Positions 41,535 through 51,279 of a DNA stretch of 64,000 nt are shown here, in pieces. The stretch comes from Bacteroidota bacterium (GTDB lineage Bacteria; Bacteroidota; Bacteroidia; Chitinophagales; Chitinophagaceae). The DNA is taken from the NCBI GenBank assembly GCA_020161535.1, contig JAIUNW010000016.1, positions 1 to 64,000 on the forward strand, written 5' to 3'. Every line of letters starts with the position of its first letter. Within the stretch, counting starts at the first letter, position 1. Made by a program: the position numbers and the translations under genes. The notes under the pieces were generated by a model that was given only the letters and a program-made list of their open reading frames with translations, was not told the origin of the DNA and made no database searches.

Positions 41535-43865
41535 TCACATACCGTATTGCGCCAAAAACTTAATCCGCATGATCTTCAACTGCTCCCAGGTAAAATTGCT
41601 ATCCGCCATCTCCTCCTGCGCTACCTGCAAACTGCTGGTCTCACAACCCTTGAAATAATCCAATATCTCCTCCTGCTCATACTCATCCAGCATCTCATCA
41701 ATCGCATAATCCAGGTTCAACTTCGTACCACTGGCCGCAATCGTCTCCATCTCCTCCAACAAACTATCCAACCGCAACTCTTTGTTTTTAGCGATCGTTT
41801 CCAGCGGAATCCGCTTATCGGTATTCTGGATGATATACACTTTCAACCCGCTCTTGTTTACCACACTCTTCATCACAAAATCATCGGGCTTCTCAATATT
41901 ATTCTCCTCCACATACTTGGCCACCATTTCCACAAAGGGTTTGCCATAACGCAGGGCCTTGCCCTTGCTCACGCCCTGGCATTTGTCTAGCTCCGCCACC
42001 GTGGTGGGATACAAGGTCGCCATATCCTGCAGCGAGGTCTCCAAAAAGATCACAAAAGGCGGCAATCCCTTTTTCTTTGCCTCTTTCTGCCGCAGCTCTT
42101 TCAGCATCTCAAACAACTTCTCGTCCACCACCGAAGCCGTGGCATCAGCCGCATCTGCTGCGTCGTCATCGTCATCAGCGCCGTCTTCAAAAATATTATT
42201 GAGCACAATCTTGAACGAATGGGGCTTCTTCAGGAAAGCCTCGCCCGTTTTCGTCAATTTCAACAAACCATATTCTTCAATGTCCTTGCTCATCAATCCC
42301 GCCAACAATAACTGCCTGATCAACGAACCCCAGTAATGATCGGGTTGCGCCGATCCCACGCCGAACAGCTCGATCGTATCGTGGCGATACATTTTATTCG
42401 ACGGCGTTAACCGCCCAATCAAAATATTCACCACATAATCGGTATTGAAGCGCCCCTCTAGGTATTTCACCAGCTTCAGCGCTTTCACCGCATCTTCCCG
42501 GGCTTCTACCTGCTCTTTCGGGTGCCGGCAATTGTCGCAATGACCACAATTCTCCACCGTCCACGCTTCACCAAAATAACTCAGCAACATTTTCCGCCGG
42601 CATACCCCGCTCTCGGCATACGCCACCGTTTCATTGATCAACTGCGCACCCACTTCGCGCTCACTCAAGGGCTTGTCGCGCATCAGGTGCTCCAGTTTGG
42701 CCACATCCTTGTGCGAATAATATAAAATGCAATTGCCCTCCAGGCCATCGCGACCCGCGCGACCCGTTTCCTGGTAATAATTCTCGATGCTCTTTGGAAT
42801 ATTATAGTGGATCACAAACCGCACATCGGGTTTGTCAATGCCCATACCGAAGGCAATCGTTGCCACAATCACCTGGGTGTCTTCATTCAAAAACTTATCC
42901 TGCCTTTCGGCGCGCAGCTTGCTATCGAGGCCCGCATGATAAGCAACGGCTTTAATGCCATTGGCCACCAACAGGTCGGCCAACTCTTCGGTCGTTTTGC
43001 GGTTCAGTGTATAAATGATGCCGCTCTTGCCCTTGTTCTGCACAATATAGCGAACCATATTACGTACAGTCTGCTCCTTGCTGATCTTGGGCTGTATTTC
43101 GTAGTAGAGATTATCGCGGTTGAAAGAAGAAATAAAAACAGCGGGATCGCGCAGGTCGAGGTTCTTCACAATATCACTCTGCACTTTTGGGGTAGCCGTT
43201 GCCGTTAGGGCGATCACCGGTACCGATGCATTGATCTGCTCCATCATTTCGCGCAAGCGGCGGTACTCGGGGCGAAAATCATGTCCCCACTCAGAAATAC
43301 AATGCGCCTCATCCACCGCAAAAAAAGAGATCGGCAGGTCGCTGAAAAAACTGAGGTTCTCCGCCTTGGTCAGGGTTTCCGGCGCTACATATAACATCTT
43401 GGTATTGCCGCTCTGCAAATCGTCGTGTACTTCGCGGGTTTCTTTCCGCGTAAGCGTTGAATTCAGAAAATGCGCCACATCGTCTTTGCTGCTATAACTG
43501 CGCACCAGGTCCACCTGGTTTTTCATCAACGCAATCAAGGGCGATACAATAATCGCAATGCCCGGCATCATCATCGCCGGTAATTGGTAACAGAGGCTCT
43601 TGCCACCGCCGGTTGGCATGATCACAAAGGTGTCGCGCCCCTTCATCAGCGACTGAATAATCTCTTCCTGCTTTCCTTTGAATTGAGAAAAACCAAAATG
43701 CGTCAGCAAAGCTGCTAAGAGGTCACCATGACCTGCTTTTTTAGCTGCAGCGGCTTTGCTGGTTTTTGTGGTGGCCGGCTTAGCGGCGACGGCAGTTGAT
43801 TTTCCGGATGATTTTGCCAGTTTTTTGCTGGCTTCAGGTTTCCCGGACTTCCTAGTTGTTGCCAT
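41535..43865 (-). CDS. recQ: ATP-dependent DNA helicase RecQ
   Basis: A 776-residue 3'-5' DNA helicase for recombination and fork repair. After an Ala/Lys-rich leader of about 45 residues come motif 0 (H-F-G-F-S-Q-F-K-G-K-Q), motif I M-P-T-G-G-G-K-S, motif II V-D-E-A-H-C-I-S-E-W-G-H and the Q-E-T-G-R-A-G-R-D-G motif VI. The RecQ-C zinc site is present (C-R-R-K-M-L-L-S-Y and C-G-H-C-D-N-C), with a winged helix, HRDC near 600, and a further C-terminal helical tail. The Asp/Ala-rich run near 560-575 is a flexible linker. Confidence 0.95.
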   Translation of the reverse strand: MATTRKSGKPEASKKLAKSSGKSTAVAAKPATTKTSKAAAAKKAGHGDLLAALLTHFGFSQFKGKQEEIIQSLMKGRDTFVIMPTGGGKSLCYQLPAMMMPGIAIIVSPLIALMKNQVDLVRSYSSKDDVAHFLNSTLTRKETREVHDDLQSGNTKMLYVAPETLTKAENLSFFSDLPISFFAVDEAHCISEWGHDFRPEYRRLREMMEQINASVPVIALTATATPKVQSDIVKNLDLRDPAVFISSFNRDNLYYEIQPKISKEQTVRNMVRYIVQNKGKSGIIYTLNRKTTEELADLLVANGIKAVAYHAGLDSKLRAERQDKFLNEDTQVIVATIAFGMGIDKPDVRFVIHYNIPKSIENYYQETGRAGRDGLEGNCILYYSHKDVAKLEHLMRDKPLSEREVGAQLINETVAYAESGVCRRKMLLSYFGEAWTVENCGHCDNCRHPKEQVEAREDAVKALKLVKYLEGRFNTDYVVNILIGRLTPSNKMYRHDTIELFGVGSAQPDHYWGSLIRQLLLAGLMSKDIEEYGLLKLTKTGEAFLKKPHSFKIVLNNIFEDGADDDDDAADAADATASVVDEKLFEMLKELRQKEAKKKGLPPFVIFLETSLQDMATLYPTTVAELDKCQGVSKGKALRYGKPFVEMVAKYVEENNIEKPDDFVMKSVVNKSGLKVYIIQNTDKRIPLETIAKNKELRLDSLLEEMETIAASGTKLNLDYAIDEMLDEYEQEEILDYFKGCETSSLQVAQEEMADSNFTWEQLKIMRIKFLAQYGM

Positions 43866-44024
43866 GGAACGATGTTTTCAGACTCACATACAAGCAATCC
43901 CTCTTAAGGTACCAAAAAACAGCGACTCTGGAGGGAGGTCCTGAACAGCCGTTTTGGCGGACGGCGAATTTACTCAAAAACCGGCGTTCTACCCGATTCC
44001 GACTGTTAATATGGCTTTTAAAGT

Positions 44025-44032
44025 TAGTTTTG
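44025..44032 (+). promoter_or_regulatory. Promoter -7 element (TAGTTTTG)
   Basis: TAGTTTTG fits TAnnTTTG and ends 10 bases before the kdsD start, implying an almost leaderless transcript for kdsD-manC. The -33 box is not convincing. Confidence 0.4.
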
Positions 44033-44042
44033 CGGGGCAATA

Positions 44043-45011
44043 ATGAACAGCAGCCAAATACTTGAGATCGCACAACGGACGGTTCGCCTGGAAGCCGAGG
44101 CCCTTGCTGCCCTGATTCCCGGCCTCAACAACGATTTCGTTCAAGCCGTGAACGCTGTAAAAGAAACACCGGGCCGACTGGTGGTCAGCGGCATCGGCAA
44201 AAGCGCCATCGTGGCCCAAAAAATAGTGGCCACCCTCAATTCCACCGGCACGCCCTCGCTGTATATGCATGCCGCCGATGCCATTCACGGCGACCTGGGC
44301 ATGATCCAGCGGCACGATATTGTCATGATCGTCAGCAAAAGTGGCGAGAGTCCCGAGATCAAATACCTTGTTCCCCTGATCAAAGGCTTTGGCAACAAAC
44401 TGCTGGCCATGGTGGGCAATACCCAGTCCTTTCTGGCCAAACAGGCTGATTTTGTGTTGAATACAACCGTTAGCAAAGAAGCCTGCCCCAATAACCTGGC
44501 ACCCACCAGCTCCACTACCGCCCAAATGGTGATGGGCGATGCCCTCGCCGTTTGCCTGATGGAACTCAGCGGCTTCAATGGCCAGGATTTTGCCCGCTTT
44601 CACCCCGGCGGCAACCTGGGCAAGCGGCTCTATATGCGGGTGCGCGACCTGTACACCAGCAATGAACGACCGCTGGTGAAACCCGGCGCCCAACTGAAAG
44701 AGACCATTCTCTCCATCAGTAAAAGCCGGCTGGGTATCACCGTTGTTTGTGGCGCGGATAACAGCGTGTTGGGCGTGGTGACCGATGGCGACCTGCGCCG
44801 CATGCTCGAACAAAACCAGTCGCTTACCGAGGTCAGTGCGGCCGATATCATGACGGTATCGCCCAAAACCATTGGCCCCGACGAATTGGCCGTGAACGCC
44901 TTGGAAACATTAAAAAGACATGATATAACCCAGTTAGTGGTGGTAGAAGAGAACAACCGCTACCTCGGTGTGTTACATTTGCACGACTTAATCAAAGAAG
45001 GCCTCTTATAA
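44043..45011 (+). CDS. kdsD: Arabinose-5-phosphate isomerase (KpsF/GutQ family)
   Basis: A 322-residue enzyme that interconverts ribulose-5-phosphate and arabinose-5-phosphate, the first step toward KDO of lipopolysaccharide. The SIS domain covers about 40-170 (V-S-G-I-G-K-S-A, S-K-S-G-E-S-P-E, A-P-T-S-S-T-T), and two CBS domains follow (about 200-320). Its TAA stop overlaps the manC ATG, so the genes are translationally coupled and linked in sugar-precursor supply. Confidence 0.92.
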   Translation: MNSSQILEIAQRTVRLEAEALAALIPGLNNDFVQAVNAVKETPGRLVVSGIGKSAIVAQKIVATLNSTGTPSLYMHAADAIHGDLGMIQRHDIVMIVSKSGESPEIKYLVPLIKGFGNKLLAMVGNTQSFLAKQADFVLNTTVSKEACPNNLAPTSSTTAQMVMGDALAVCLMELSGFNGQDFARFHPGGNLGKRLYMRVRDLYTSNERPLVKPGAQLKETILSISKSRLGITVVCGADNSVLGVVTDGDLRRMLEQNQSLTEVSAADIMTVSPKTIGPDELAVNALETLKRHDITQLVVVEENNRYLGVLHLHDLIKEGLL

Positions 45012-46093
45012 TGAATCAGCACTACTATGTAGCGATTATGGCCGGTGGCATTGGCAGCCGGTTCTGGCCCATGAGCCGTACCGACTATCCCAAACAGTTT
45101 CTTGATATTCTGAATACGGGTAAAACCCTGATACAGTGGACCTTCGAGCGCTATGCCGACTTCATTCCCAAAGAAAACATTTATGTAGTTACGTCTGAAG
45201 AATACGCCGACATTGTAAAAGAACAACTGCCCGGCCTGCCGGTAGAAAACATCCTGGGCGAGCCTTCCCGCAAAAATACCGCGCCCTGCATCGCTTATAT
45301 CTCTTTCAAACTCCTGCAGAAAGACCCGAAGGCGAGTCTGATTGTAGCCCCTTCCGATCACCTGATTCTCGACACCATTGCGTTCAAAAAAGTTTGTCTC
45401 GAAGCCCTGAGTTTCGTCAACAAACACAACGCGTTCATAACACTCGGCATCAATCCCACGCATCCCAATACCGGCTACGGCTATATCCAGTTTGAGCAAC
45501 ACGCCGTTTCAGACAACGTGTACAAGGTGAAAACCTTCACGGAAAAGCCCAACCTCGAATTGGCCAAAACCTTTGTAAGCAGTGGCGAGTTTCTCTGGAA
45601 TGCCGGCATTTTTGTTTGGCAGGTAAAAAACATCATTTCGGCTTTTGAACAGTACCTGCCCGAGATTCACGAACTCTTTAATGCAGAAAAAGAACAGTTC
45701 AACACGCCGGGCGAAAAAGCCGCACTGGAGCTGATTTATCCGCAATGCACCAATATTTCGATCGATTTTGGCATCATGGAGAAGGCGAATAATGTGTACG
45801 TCATTCCCTCTTCTTTTGGCTGGAGCGACCTGGGTACCTGGAATAGTGCCTACGATAATTTCGACAAAGACTACCTCGACAATGCCGTTGCCGGCAACAA
45901 TGTGGTGGTAATTGATGCCACCAAGTGCATGGTGCATGTTCCCAACGAAAAACTGGTCTTGCTACAGGGACTCGACGATTTTATAGTGGTGGATACCAAC
46001 GATGTTCTGCTGGTTTGCCAAAAATCAAAAGAACAGGAAATCAAAAACTACGTTACCGAGGTGAAGAGGAAAAAGGGGGAAAGGTATCTTTAG
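45011..46093 (+). CDS. manC: Mannose-1-phosphate guanylyltransferase
   Basis: A 360-residue cytoplasmic nucleotidyltransferase that makes GDP-mannose from mannose-1-phosphate and GTP. Motifs are the nucleotide loop G-G-I-G-S-R-F-W-P-M-S-R near the start, the substrate region G-E-P-S-R-K-N-T-A-P-C, A-P-S-D-H and the F-x-E-K-P motif. It carries the ManC-like single domain without a fused phosphomannose isomerase. It overlaps kdsD by one base, pairing KDO and mannose precursor synthesis for surface polysaccharide. Confidence 0.92.
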   Translation: MNQHYYVAIMAGGIGSRFWPMSRTDYPKQFLDILNTGKTLIQWTFERYADFIPKENIYVVTSEEYADIVKEQLPGLPVENILGEPSRKNTAPCIAYISFKLLQKDPKASLIVAPSDHLILDTIAFKKVCLEALSFVNKHNAFITLGINPTHPNTGYGYIQFEQHAVSDNVYKVKTFTEKPNLELAKTFVSSGEFLWNAGIFVWQVKNIISAFEQYLPEIHELFNAEKEQFNTPGEKAALELIYPQCTNISIDFGIMEKANNVYVIPSSFGWSDLGTWNSAYDNFDKDYLDNAVAGNNVVVIDATKCMVHVPNEKLVLLQGLDDFIVVDTNDVLLVCQKSKEQEIKNYVTEVKRKKGERYL

Positions 46094-46198
46094 TGCCGCC
46101 CTTTATACTGTTTTTACCAGTAATATTGCATAAGCCCTCGGTCATTACCGAAACCCGTCCGCCAGAACAACTGCTGCTCTTTGTACAAAACGGATGTA

Positions 46199-46588
46199 AT
46201 GACAAGATACAATTACGCCTCAGGCGCGCCCTGGGAAGATCGCGTTGGCTACAGCCGCGCCGTAAAAGTGGGAAATACCATTGAAGTAACTGGTACCGTT
46301 GCCCTCAACGAGCACAACGAGGTGGTGGGCGCCGGCGATGCCTATGCCCAAACAAAATTTATACTGGAAAAAATTGCCAAAGTGCTGGAAACGGCCGGCT
46401 CAAACGTCAAAGATGTGGTTCGAACCCGGTTATTCGTGACCGATATCAGCCGCTGGGAAGAATATGGCCGGGCGCACGGCGAGGTTTTCCGGGATATTCG
46501 CCCCTGCACCACGATGGTGGAAGTGAAGGCGCTGATCGCTCCCGAATACCTGATCGAAATTGAAGCAACTGCTATACTTATCAGTTAA
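46199..46588 (+). CDS. RidA/YjgF-family protein without the usual Arg
   Basis: A 129-residue trimer-type RidA fold: G-A-P-W-E-D-R-V-G-Y-S-R-A-V, G-T-V-A-L, and the C-terminal V-E-V-K-A-L-I-A-P-E-Y-L-I-E-I-E-A. RidA deaminases have P-A-R before that last block, with the Arg holding the substrate carboxylate; here it is P-C-T-T. So 2-aminoacrylate deamination is doubtful, and this is probably one of the Rid subfamilies of unknown role. The ATG at 46199 replaces a TTG 18 bases upstream. Confidence 0.87.
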   Translation: MTRYNYASGAPWEDRVGYSRAVKVGNTIEVTGTVALNEHNEVVGAGDAYAQTKFILEKIAKVLETAGSNVKDVVRTRLFVTDISRWEEYGRAHGEVFRDIRPCTTMVEVKALIAPEYLIEIEATAILIS

Positions 46589-46609
46589 TTATAAAGTGTA
46601 CTCTTCATC

Positions 46610-47536
46610 ATGCAGAAACAGATCGCTTACTTTGACAACCTGGTTGAGTCTTTCAAAAATACCTCCGGCGCCCCTGAACCAAAATCACCGCATTTCGACT
46701 TGGTACGTTTTGAAGACTTTCCGAATCGAATCCAAGACGGCGCCGGCAACCCTTTTCGCCTGAACGCTTTTGTAATTGGTTTGGTGACCGGTGGCAGTTT
46801 TGAACTGAATATCTCCAACCAGGTTTTTAAAGTAGAAAAAGGTGCCCTGTATTTTACTTCTCCCTGGCATATTCGCCAATATGCGAATGTGCACGATTGG
46901 CAGGGTTATCTTCTCTTCTTCACGCCTGATTTTATTTTTCAATACCCGCAAGGCGAATATATTTTCCGCGAATTCCGCTTCTTCCATACCGAAAACGGAT
47001 TGCTGGTAACGCCCGACAGCGCACAAAGCGAAAAACTCTTAACCGACCTCAACCAGATGTACGCGCTGTTACACAGCGAACATCCCGAGCGGCTCAAGAT
47101 GCTGTATCACTACCTCAATATTTTCCTGTACGAATGCAAATCGATGTTTGTGGCCGATACGCCGGCCATTAGCAATGGCAAAGACAGCACGCTCAACAAT
47201 TTCCTGCAATCGCTGAACAATTATTTTATCGAACTCAACAAGGGCAAAAAAGACAAGGCCCTCACCTTAAAATATGTAGCCAACGAATTGCACCTGCATC
47301 CCACCTACCTGAGCAACCTGCTGAAACAACAAACCGGCAAAACAGCGGCGCAATTGGTGCGGGAGCGACTGATCCTCGAAGCCCAGTCCTTGTTAAAAAA
47401 TACAGATATGACCGTGGCCGAAGTGGCTTACTATCTGCACTTCAAAGACAATTCGAATTTTGCGAAATTCTTCCGGCACCAGGTCGGCGCCAGCCCATCT
47501 GACTACCGCGAACATGCCCGCAGTTCACAAAGCTGA
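46610..47536 (+). CDS. AraC-family transcriptional regulator
   Basis: A 308-residue regulator. The N-terminal cupin-like sensor domain has the pattern F-E-L-N-I-S-N-Q-V-F-K-V-E-K-G-A-L-Y-F around residues 65-85. The C-terminal double HTH spans about 205-300, with L-H-P-T-Y-L-S-N-L-L-K and V-A-E-V-A-Y-Y-L-H-F-K-D-N-S-N-F-A-K-F-F. It lies 21 bases after the RidA-like gene and 16 bases before the aminotransferase, making it a candidate local controller of these genes. The effector is unknown. Confidence 0.9.
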   Translation: MQKQIAYFDNLVESFKNTSGAPEPKSPHFDLVRFEDFPNRIQDGAGNPFRLNAFVIGLVTGGSFELNISNQVFKVEKGALYFTSPWHIRQYANVHDWQGYLLFFTPDFIFQYPQGEYIFREFRFFHTENGLLVTPDSAQSEKLLTDLNQMYALLHSEHPERLKMLYHYLNIFLYECKSMFVADTPAISNGKDSTLNNFLQSLNNYFIELNKGKKDKALTLKYVANELHLHPTYLSNLLKQQTGKTAAQLVRERLILEAQSLLKNTDMTVAEVAYYLHFKDNSNFAKFFRHQVGASPSDYREHARSSQS

Positions 47537-47552
47537 TGCTTATTTTTGCCGG

Positions 47553-48695
47553 ATGTCAGTCATTCCCGACAAACTGCCGTTTGTAGGCACCACCATCTTT
47601 ACCACTATGAGTGCCCTGGCTACAGAAACGGGCGCGATCAACCTGGGACAAGGCTTTCCCGATTTTTCCATGAGCCCGGTGCTCACCGATCTCGTTTGCC
47701 AGGCCATGCGCGATCAGCACAACCAATATGCGCCTATGGCGGGATGGCTGCCGCTGCGCGAAGCCATCGCCGAAAAGATTGATTTTCTCTATGGCGCCCG
47801 CGTTAACCCAGCCACAGAAATCACTATTACGCCCGGCGGCACCTATGCCATCTATACGGCCCTCACTTGCTTGTTGCAGCCGGGCGATGAAGTGATCGTA
47901 TTTGAGCCGGCGTATGATTCTTATATACCGAATATTGTAGTGAATGGCGCCAAGCCCGTATTGATTCCGCTGACCGATCAATTCCGCATCCCCTGGCAAC
48001 AGGTTACTGCGGCTATTACCGAAAGAACCCGTGCCATCATCATCAACTCGCCGCACAATCCCACCGGCACCATTTTGCACGACGATGATATCGCGGCGCT
48101 GCAACAACTTATACAAGATCATCCGCTCTATATCATCAGCGATGAAGTGTATGAACACCTCGTGTTCGACCAACAGCCGCATCGGTCTATTCTTGCGCAT
48201 CCTGTTTTGCGGGCACGTGCCTTTGTCTGTTTTTCTTTCGGCAAAACCTATCACTGCACCGGTTGGAAAATCGGCTATGCAGTTGCACCACCCGCACTTA
48301 GCAGCCTGTTTAGAAAACTGCACCAGTTCAACTGTTTTAGTTGCCACACACCGGTACAAGTGGCCCTGGCAACTTATTTGCAGCACCGGGAAGCCTATCT
48401 CGAACTGGGCAAGACCATGCAGGCCAAACGCGATTATTTTTTATCACTCCTGCAAAACAGCCGCTTCGATTTTCTGCATTCGGGCGGCAGTTATTTTATA
48501 TGCGCCCGCTACCATCGCATCCATGATGGGAATGATGCGGCTTTTGCCGAATGGCTAACCCGACAACACGGCGTGGCCACCATTCCCCTTTCTGCTTTTT
48601 ATCAGCAGAAAACCGATAGCAAACTGATTCGCTTTTGTTTTGCAAAAGCTGACTCAACCCTTGAATTGGCCGCAAAAAAACTGTGCGCCGTCTAA
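47553..48695 (+). CDS. Methionine aminotransferase (PLP-dependent)
   Basis: A 380-residue class I aminotransferase resembling E. coli YbdL and kynurenine aminotransferases. Conserved parts are I-N-L-G-Q-G-F-P-D-F, Q-Y-A-P-M-A-G, S-P-H-N-P-T-G, S-D-E-V-Y-E-H-L and the PLP-lysine region S-F-G-K-T-Y-H-C-T-G-W-K-I-G-Y (the K of F-G-K). The ATG at 47553 is chosen because the longer reading runs into the AraC gene. Its role is probably methionine or aromatic amino acid transamination in salvage. Confidence 0.88.
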   Translation: MSVIPDKLPFVGTTIFTTMSALATETGAINLGQGFPDFSMSPVLTDLVCQAMRDQHNQYAPMAGWLPLREAIAEKIDFLYGARVNPATEITITPGGTYAIYTALTCLLQPGDEVIVFEPAYDSYIPNIVVNGAKPVLIPLTDQFRIPWQQVTAAITERTRAIIINSPHNPTGTILHDDDIAALQQLIQDHPLYIISDEVYEHLVFDQQPHRSILAHPVLRARAFVCFSFGKTYHCTGWKIGYAVAPPALSSLFRKLHQFNCFSCHTPVQVALATYLQHREAYLELGKTMQAKRDYFLSLLQNSRFDFLHSGGSYFICARYHRIHDGNDAAFAEWLTRQHGVATIPLSAFYQQKTDSKLIRFCFAKADSTLELAAKKLCAV

Positions 48696-48704
48696 ATATT
48701 GCCT

Positions 48705-50498
48705 ATGCGTCACCTGGTTAAAACCTATCAGCTCTTTTTAGATTACCTGAAAAAACGGCTGAGCAGGTTGCAATTCATGATGTATGCCGCGGTTATCACC
48801 GGACTAATCGCCGGCCTCGCCGCAGTACTGCTGAAAACCCTGGTTCATTTTGTGGGCGAATGGATCAAACGCCCGGGCAAACCCGACCTGGTTTATCTTT
48901 TGTTTCCAACCCTTGGTTTAATACTCACTGTTTTTATCACCCGTCGTTTTTTTAATGGCCTGCTCCAAAAAGGCATTGGCATGGTGCTGCGCGCCATCGC
49001 CGGCAAAGCCGCGTATATTCCGCTGGCCGATACCTATAAACATATTGTTACCAGTTCCATGACAGTGGGACTCGGCGGATCGGTTGGTTTGGAATCACCC
49101 ATTGTGGCCACGGGCGCAGCCATTGGTTCCAATACCGCGCGACTAAACGGCATGGAATACCGCGAACGCACCTTGCTGATTGCCTGTGGGGCCGCTGCCG
49201 GCATTTCGGCCGTATTCAATGCCCCTATTGCGGGTGTGATCTTTGCCATTGAAGTGTTGCTTACTGAAACCGTTGTCAGTTATTTTATTCCGCTGATGAT
49301 CGCTTCGGTTACCGGCGCCCTCTGTTCTAAAATCATTTTGCAGGAAGAAACCCTTTTCAATTTCCGCCTGCAACAGGCTTTTGATTACCACAATGTGCCC
49401 TTTTATATTTTACTCGGATTTGCCGCCGGTTTTATTTCGCTTTACTATTCCAGAACCTTTAAGAAAGTAGAGCGCCGCATCCACGATTTGCAAGTGAAAC
49501 CTTATACCCGCGCAGTTATGGCAGGCGCGCTGCTGGTGGTATTGCTCTTTGTTTTTCCGCCGCTGTATGGCGAAGGGTATGACACCATTCGTTTACTGGC
49601 CAATGCCAACCAGCAATTGATTACCGACAAATTTCTTGGCCGGCACCTGCTCAACGGCTGGGGACTCATCGCCTTTGCCGGTGCCATTATTTTGATGAAA
49701 CCCGTGGCGGCCGGTATCACCCTCGGTGCCGGCGGAAACGGCGGTAACTTTGCCCCCTCGCTGTTTGTCGGCGCCTACCTTGGTTTTTTCATCAGCCGCC
49801 TGGCCAATGCCAGCAAATGGTTACAGTTGCCCGAAGGCAATTTCAGTTTGGTAGGAATGGCAGGCGTACTAAGCGGGGTGATGTATTGTCCGCTGACCGC
49901 CATCTTCCTCATTGCCGAAATCACCAATGGGTACGAATTATTCATTCCGCTGATGATTGTTTCGGCCATTTCCTATTTTATCGTCCGCAATTTTGAACCC
50001 TATTCGATGGAGACCCGGCAATTGGCCCTGGAGGGACAGATTTATACGCATCGCAAAGAAGACAATATTTTGTTCGGCCTCCGCCCGCTTGATTTTTTGA
50101 CCGAAGAATACCAGACCATCGACCAAGACAAACGCCTGAACGACCTGGTAGAGCTGATCAAAAAAAGCAAACACAATATCTATCCCGTGGTGGATGCCGA
50201 TCACCGTTTTGTGGGTATTGTTGAACTCAACGATGTCAAAAAGCAATTGTTCGATACCGCCGCTTTCTGGAAAACAACGGTTCGCTCGATCATGAAGCCA
50301 GCGCCTGAAATCATCCTGGCCGACGAGCCCATGAAAAAAGTCATGGAAAAAATGGACCTTACCCAAAGCTGGTACCTGCCGGTACTCGATGCCGACCGCC
50401 GTTTTCTGGGCTTTATCTCCAAATCACGGATTTTTGAAAAGTACCGGGCGTCGCTTGCGTCACAAACCGATCTGTATCAATCAGATAGCAGCAACTGA
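48705..50498 (+). CDS. CLC-type chloride channel/antiporter with CBS pair
   Basis: A 597-residue membrane protein. The CLC fold covers about residues 20-430 with ten or more helices. The gating Glu region is G-S-V-G-L-E-S-P where the family has G-K/R-E-G-P, so the Glu is in place. The later anion-site motif reads G-G-N-G-G-N-F-A-P-S-L-F (family G-x-F-x-P). Two cytoplasmic CBS domains follow (about 460-590). Proton-coupled chloride exchange is likely but not proven. It lies 9 bases after the aminotransferase. Confidence 0.88.
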   Translation: MRHLVKTYQLFLDYLKKRLSRLQFMMYAAVITGLIAGLAAVLLKTLVHFVGEWIKRPGKPDLVYLLFPTLGLILTVFITRRFFNGLLQKGIGMVLRAIAGKAAYIPLADTYKHIVTSSMTVGLGGSVGLESPIVATGAAIGSNTARLNGMEYRERTLLIACGAAAGISAVFNAPIAGVIFAIEVLLTETVVSYFIPLMIASVTGALCSKIILQEETLFNFRLQQAFDYHNVPFYILLGFAAGFISLYYSRTFKKVERRIHDLQVKPYTRAVMAGALLVVLLFVFPPLYGEGYDTIRLLANANQQLITDKFLGRHLLNGWGLIAFAGAIILMKPVAAGITLGAGGNGGNFAPSLFVGAYLGFFISRLANASKWLQLPEGNFSLVGMAGVLSGVMYCPLTAIFLIAEITNGYELFIPLMIVSAISYFIVRNFEPYSMETRQLALEGQIYTHRKEDNILFGLRPLDFLTEEYQTIDQDKRLNDLVELIKKSKHNIYPVVDADHRFVGIVELNDVKKQLFDTAAFWKTTVRSIMKPAPEIILADEPMKKVMEKMDLTQSWYLPVLDADRRFLGFISKSRIFEKYRASLASQTDLYQSDSSN

Positions 50499-50588
50499 CA
50501 AATTTAGCCTTTTAATGTCATTCTAATTTGGGCGCCCCAACCCCGGGGCGGGTAATTTGTTACTTTAGTACCGATCAATTCTCTGCAT

Positions 50589-51278
50589 ATGTCTGATATC
50601 AGCATTTTATTGGTGGAAGATGAAAAGAAAATCGCCGAAACCCTGAAAAAGGGATTGGAAGAACAGCAATACGCCGTTACCCTGGCCTATGATGGCGCCA
50701 TCGCGCGCAAGCTTTTCGACAACCACGATTATGACTTCATCATCGCTGACATCAACCTGCCGGGCATGAACGGTTACGAACTGTTGAAATACGTGCGATC
50801 CACCAACCAACAGGTACCTGTATTAATGCTGACTGCACTCGGCAGCACCGAAGACAAAATTGAAGGGTTCAATAAAGGGGCAGATGACTATATTGTAAAG
50901 CCATTTGACTTTGCTGAACTCGTGGTGCGCATCAGGGCTTTGCTGAAAAGAACGCAGTCGGTTCATACCATCGGAAAAAATATTCGCGTAAACGATCTGG
51001 TCATCAACTTAGATAGCAAAGAGGTTTCGCGGGCAGGCAATCCGATCCAGTTAACGGCGAAAGAATTCCAGTTGCTGGAATACATGATCAAAAACAAAAA
51101 CCGGGTGGTGTCAAGAGCCGATATCGCACTGAATGTTTGGGATATCGATTTTGACACCGGCACCAATGTGATTGACGTGTATGTAAACTTTCTCCGCAAA
51201 AAAATTGACCGCGACTACGACCAGAAACTGATCCACACGCAGGTAGGCATGGGCTATGTGCTGAAAGAAAGCGTTTGA
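50589..51278 (+). CDS. OmpR/PhoB-type response regulator
   Basis: A 229-residue two-component regulator. The receiver has E10-D11-E12, phospho-acceptor D54 in F-I-I-A-D-I-N-L-P and K104 in I-V-K-P-F-D-F. The C-terminal winged helix (about 130-225) includes L-T-A-K-E-F-Q-L-L-E-Y and V-D-V-Y-V-N-F-L-R-K-K-I-D, and ends Y-V-L. It lies one base ahead of the kinase gene (start GTG 51280), so the two form one operon. Confidence 0.93.
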   Translation: MSDISILLVEDEKKIAETLKKGLEEQQYAVTLAYDGAIARKLFDNHDYDFIIADINLPGMNGYELLKYVRSTNQQVPVLMLTALGSTEDKIEGFNKGADDYIVKPFDFAELVVRIRALLKRTQSVHTIGKNIRVNDLVINLDSKEVSRAGNPIQLTAKEFQLLEYMIKNKNRVVSRADIALNVWDIDFDTGTNVIDVYVNFLRKKIDRDYDQKLIHTQVGMGYVLKESV

Positions 51279-51279
51279 C

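Noticed and set aside
50533..50552. A G-C rich palindrome after the CLC gene, first taken as a terminator.
   Set aside because: No T-run follows on either strand, and a promoter for the response regulator is expected in this gap.
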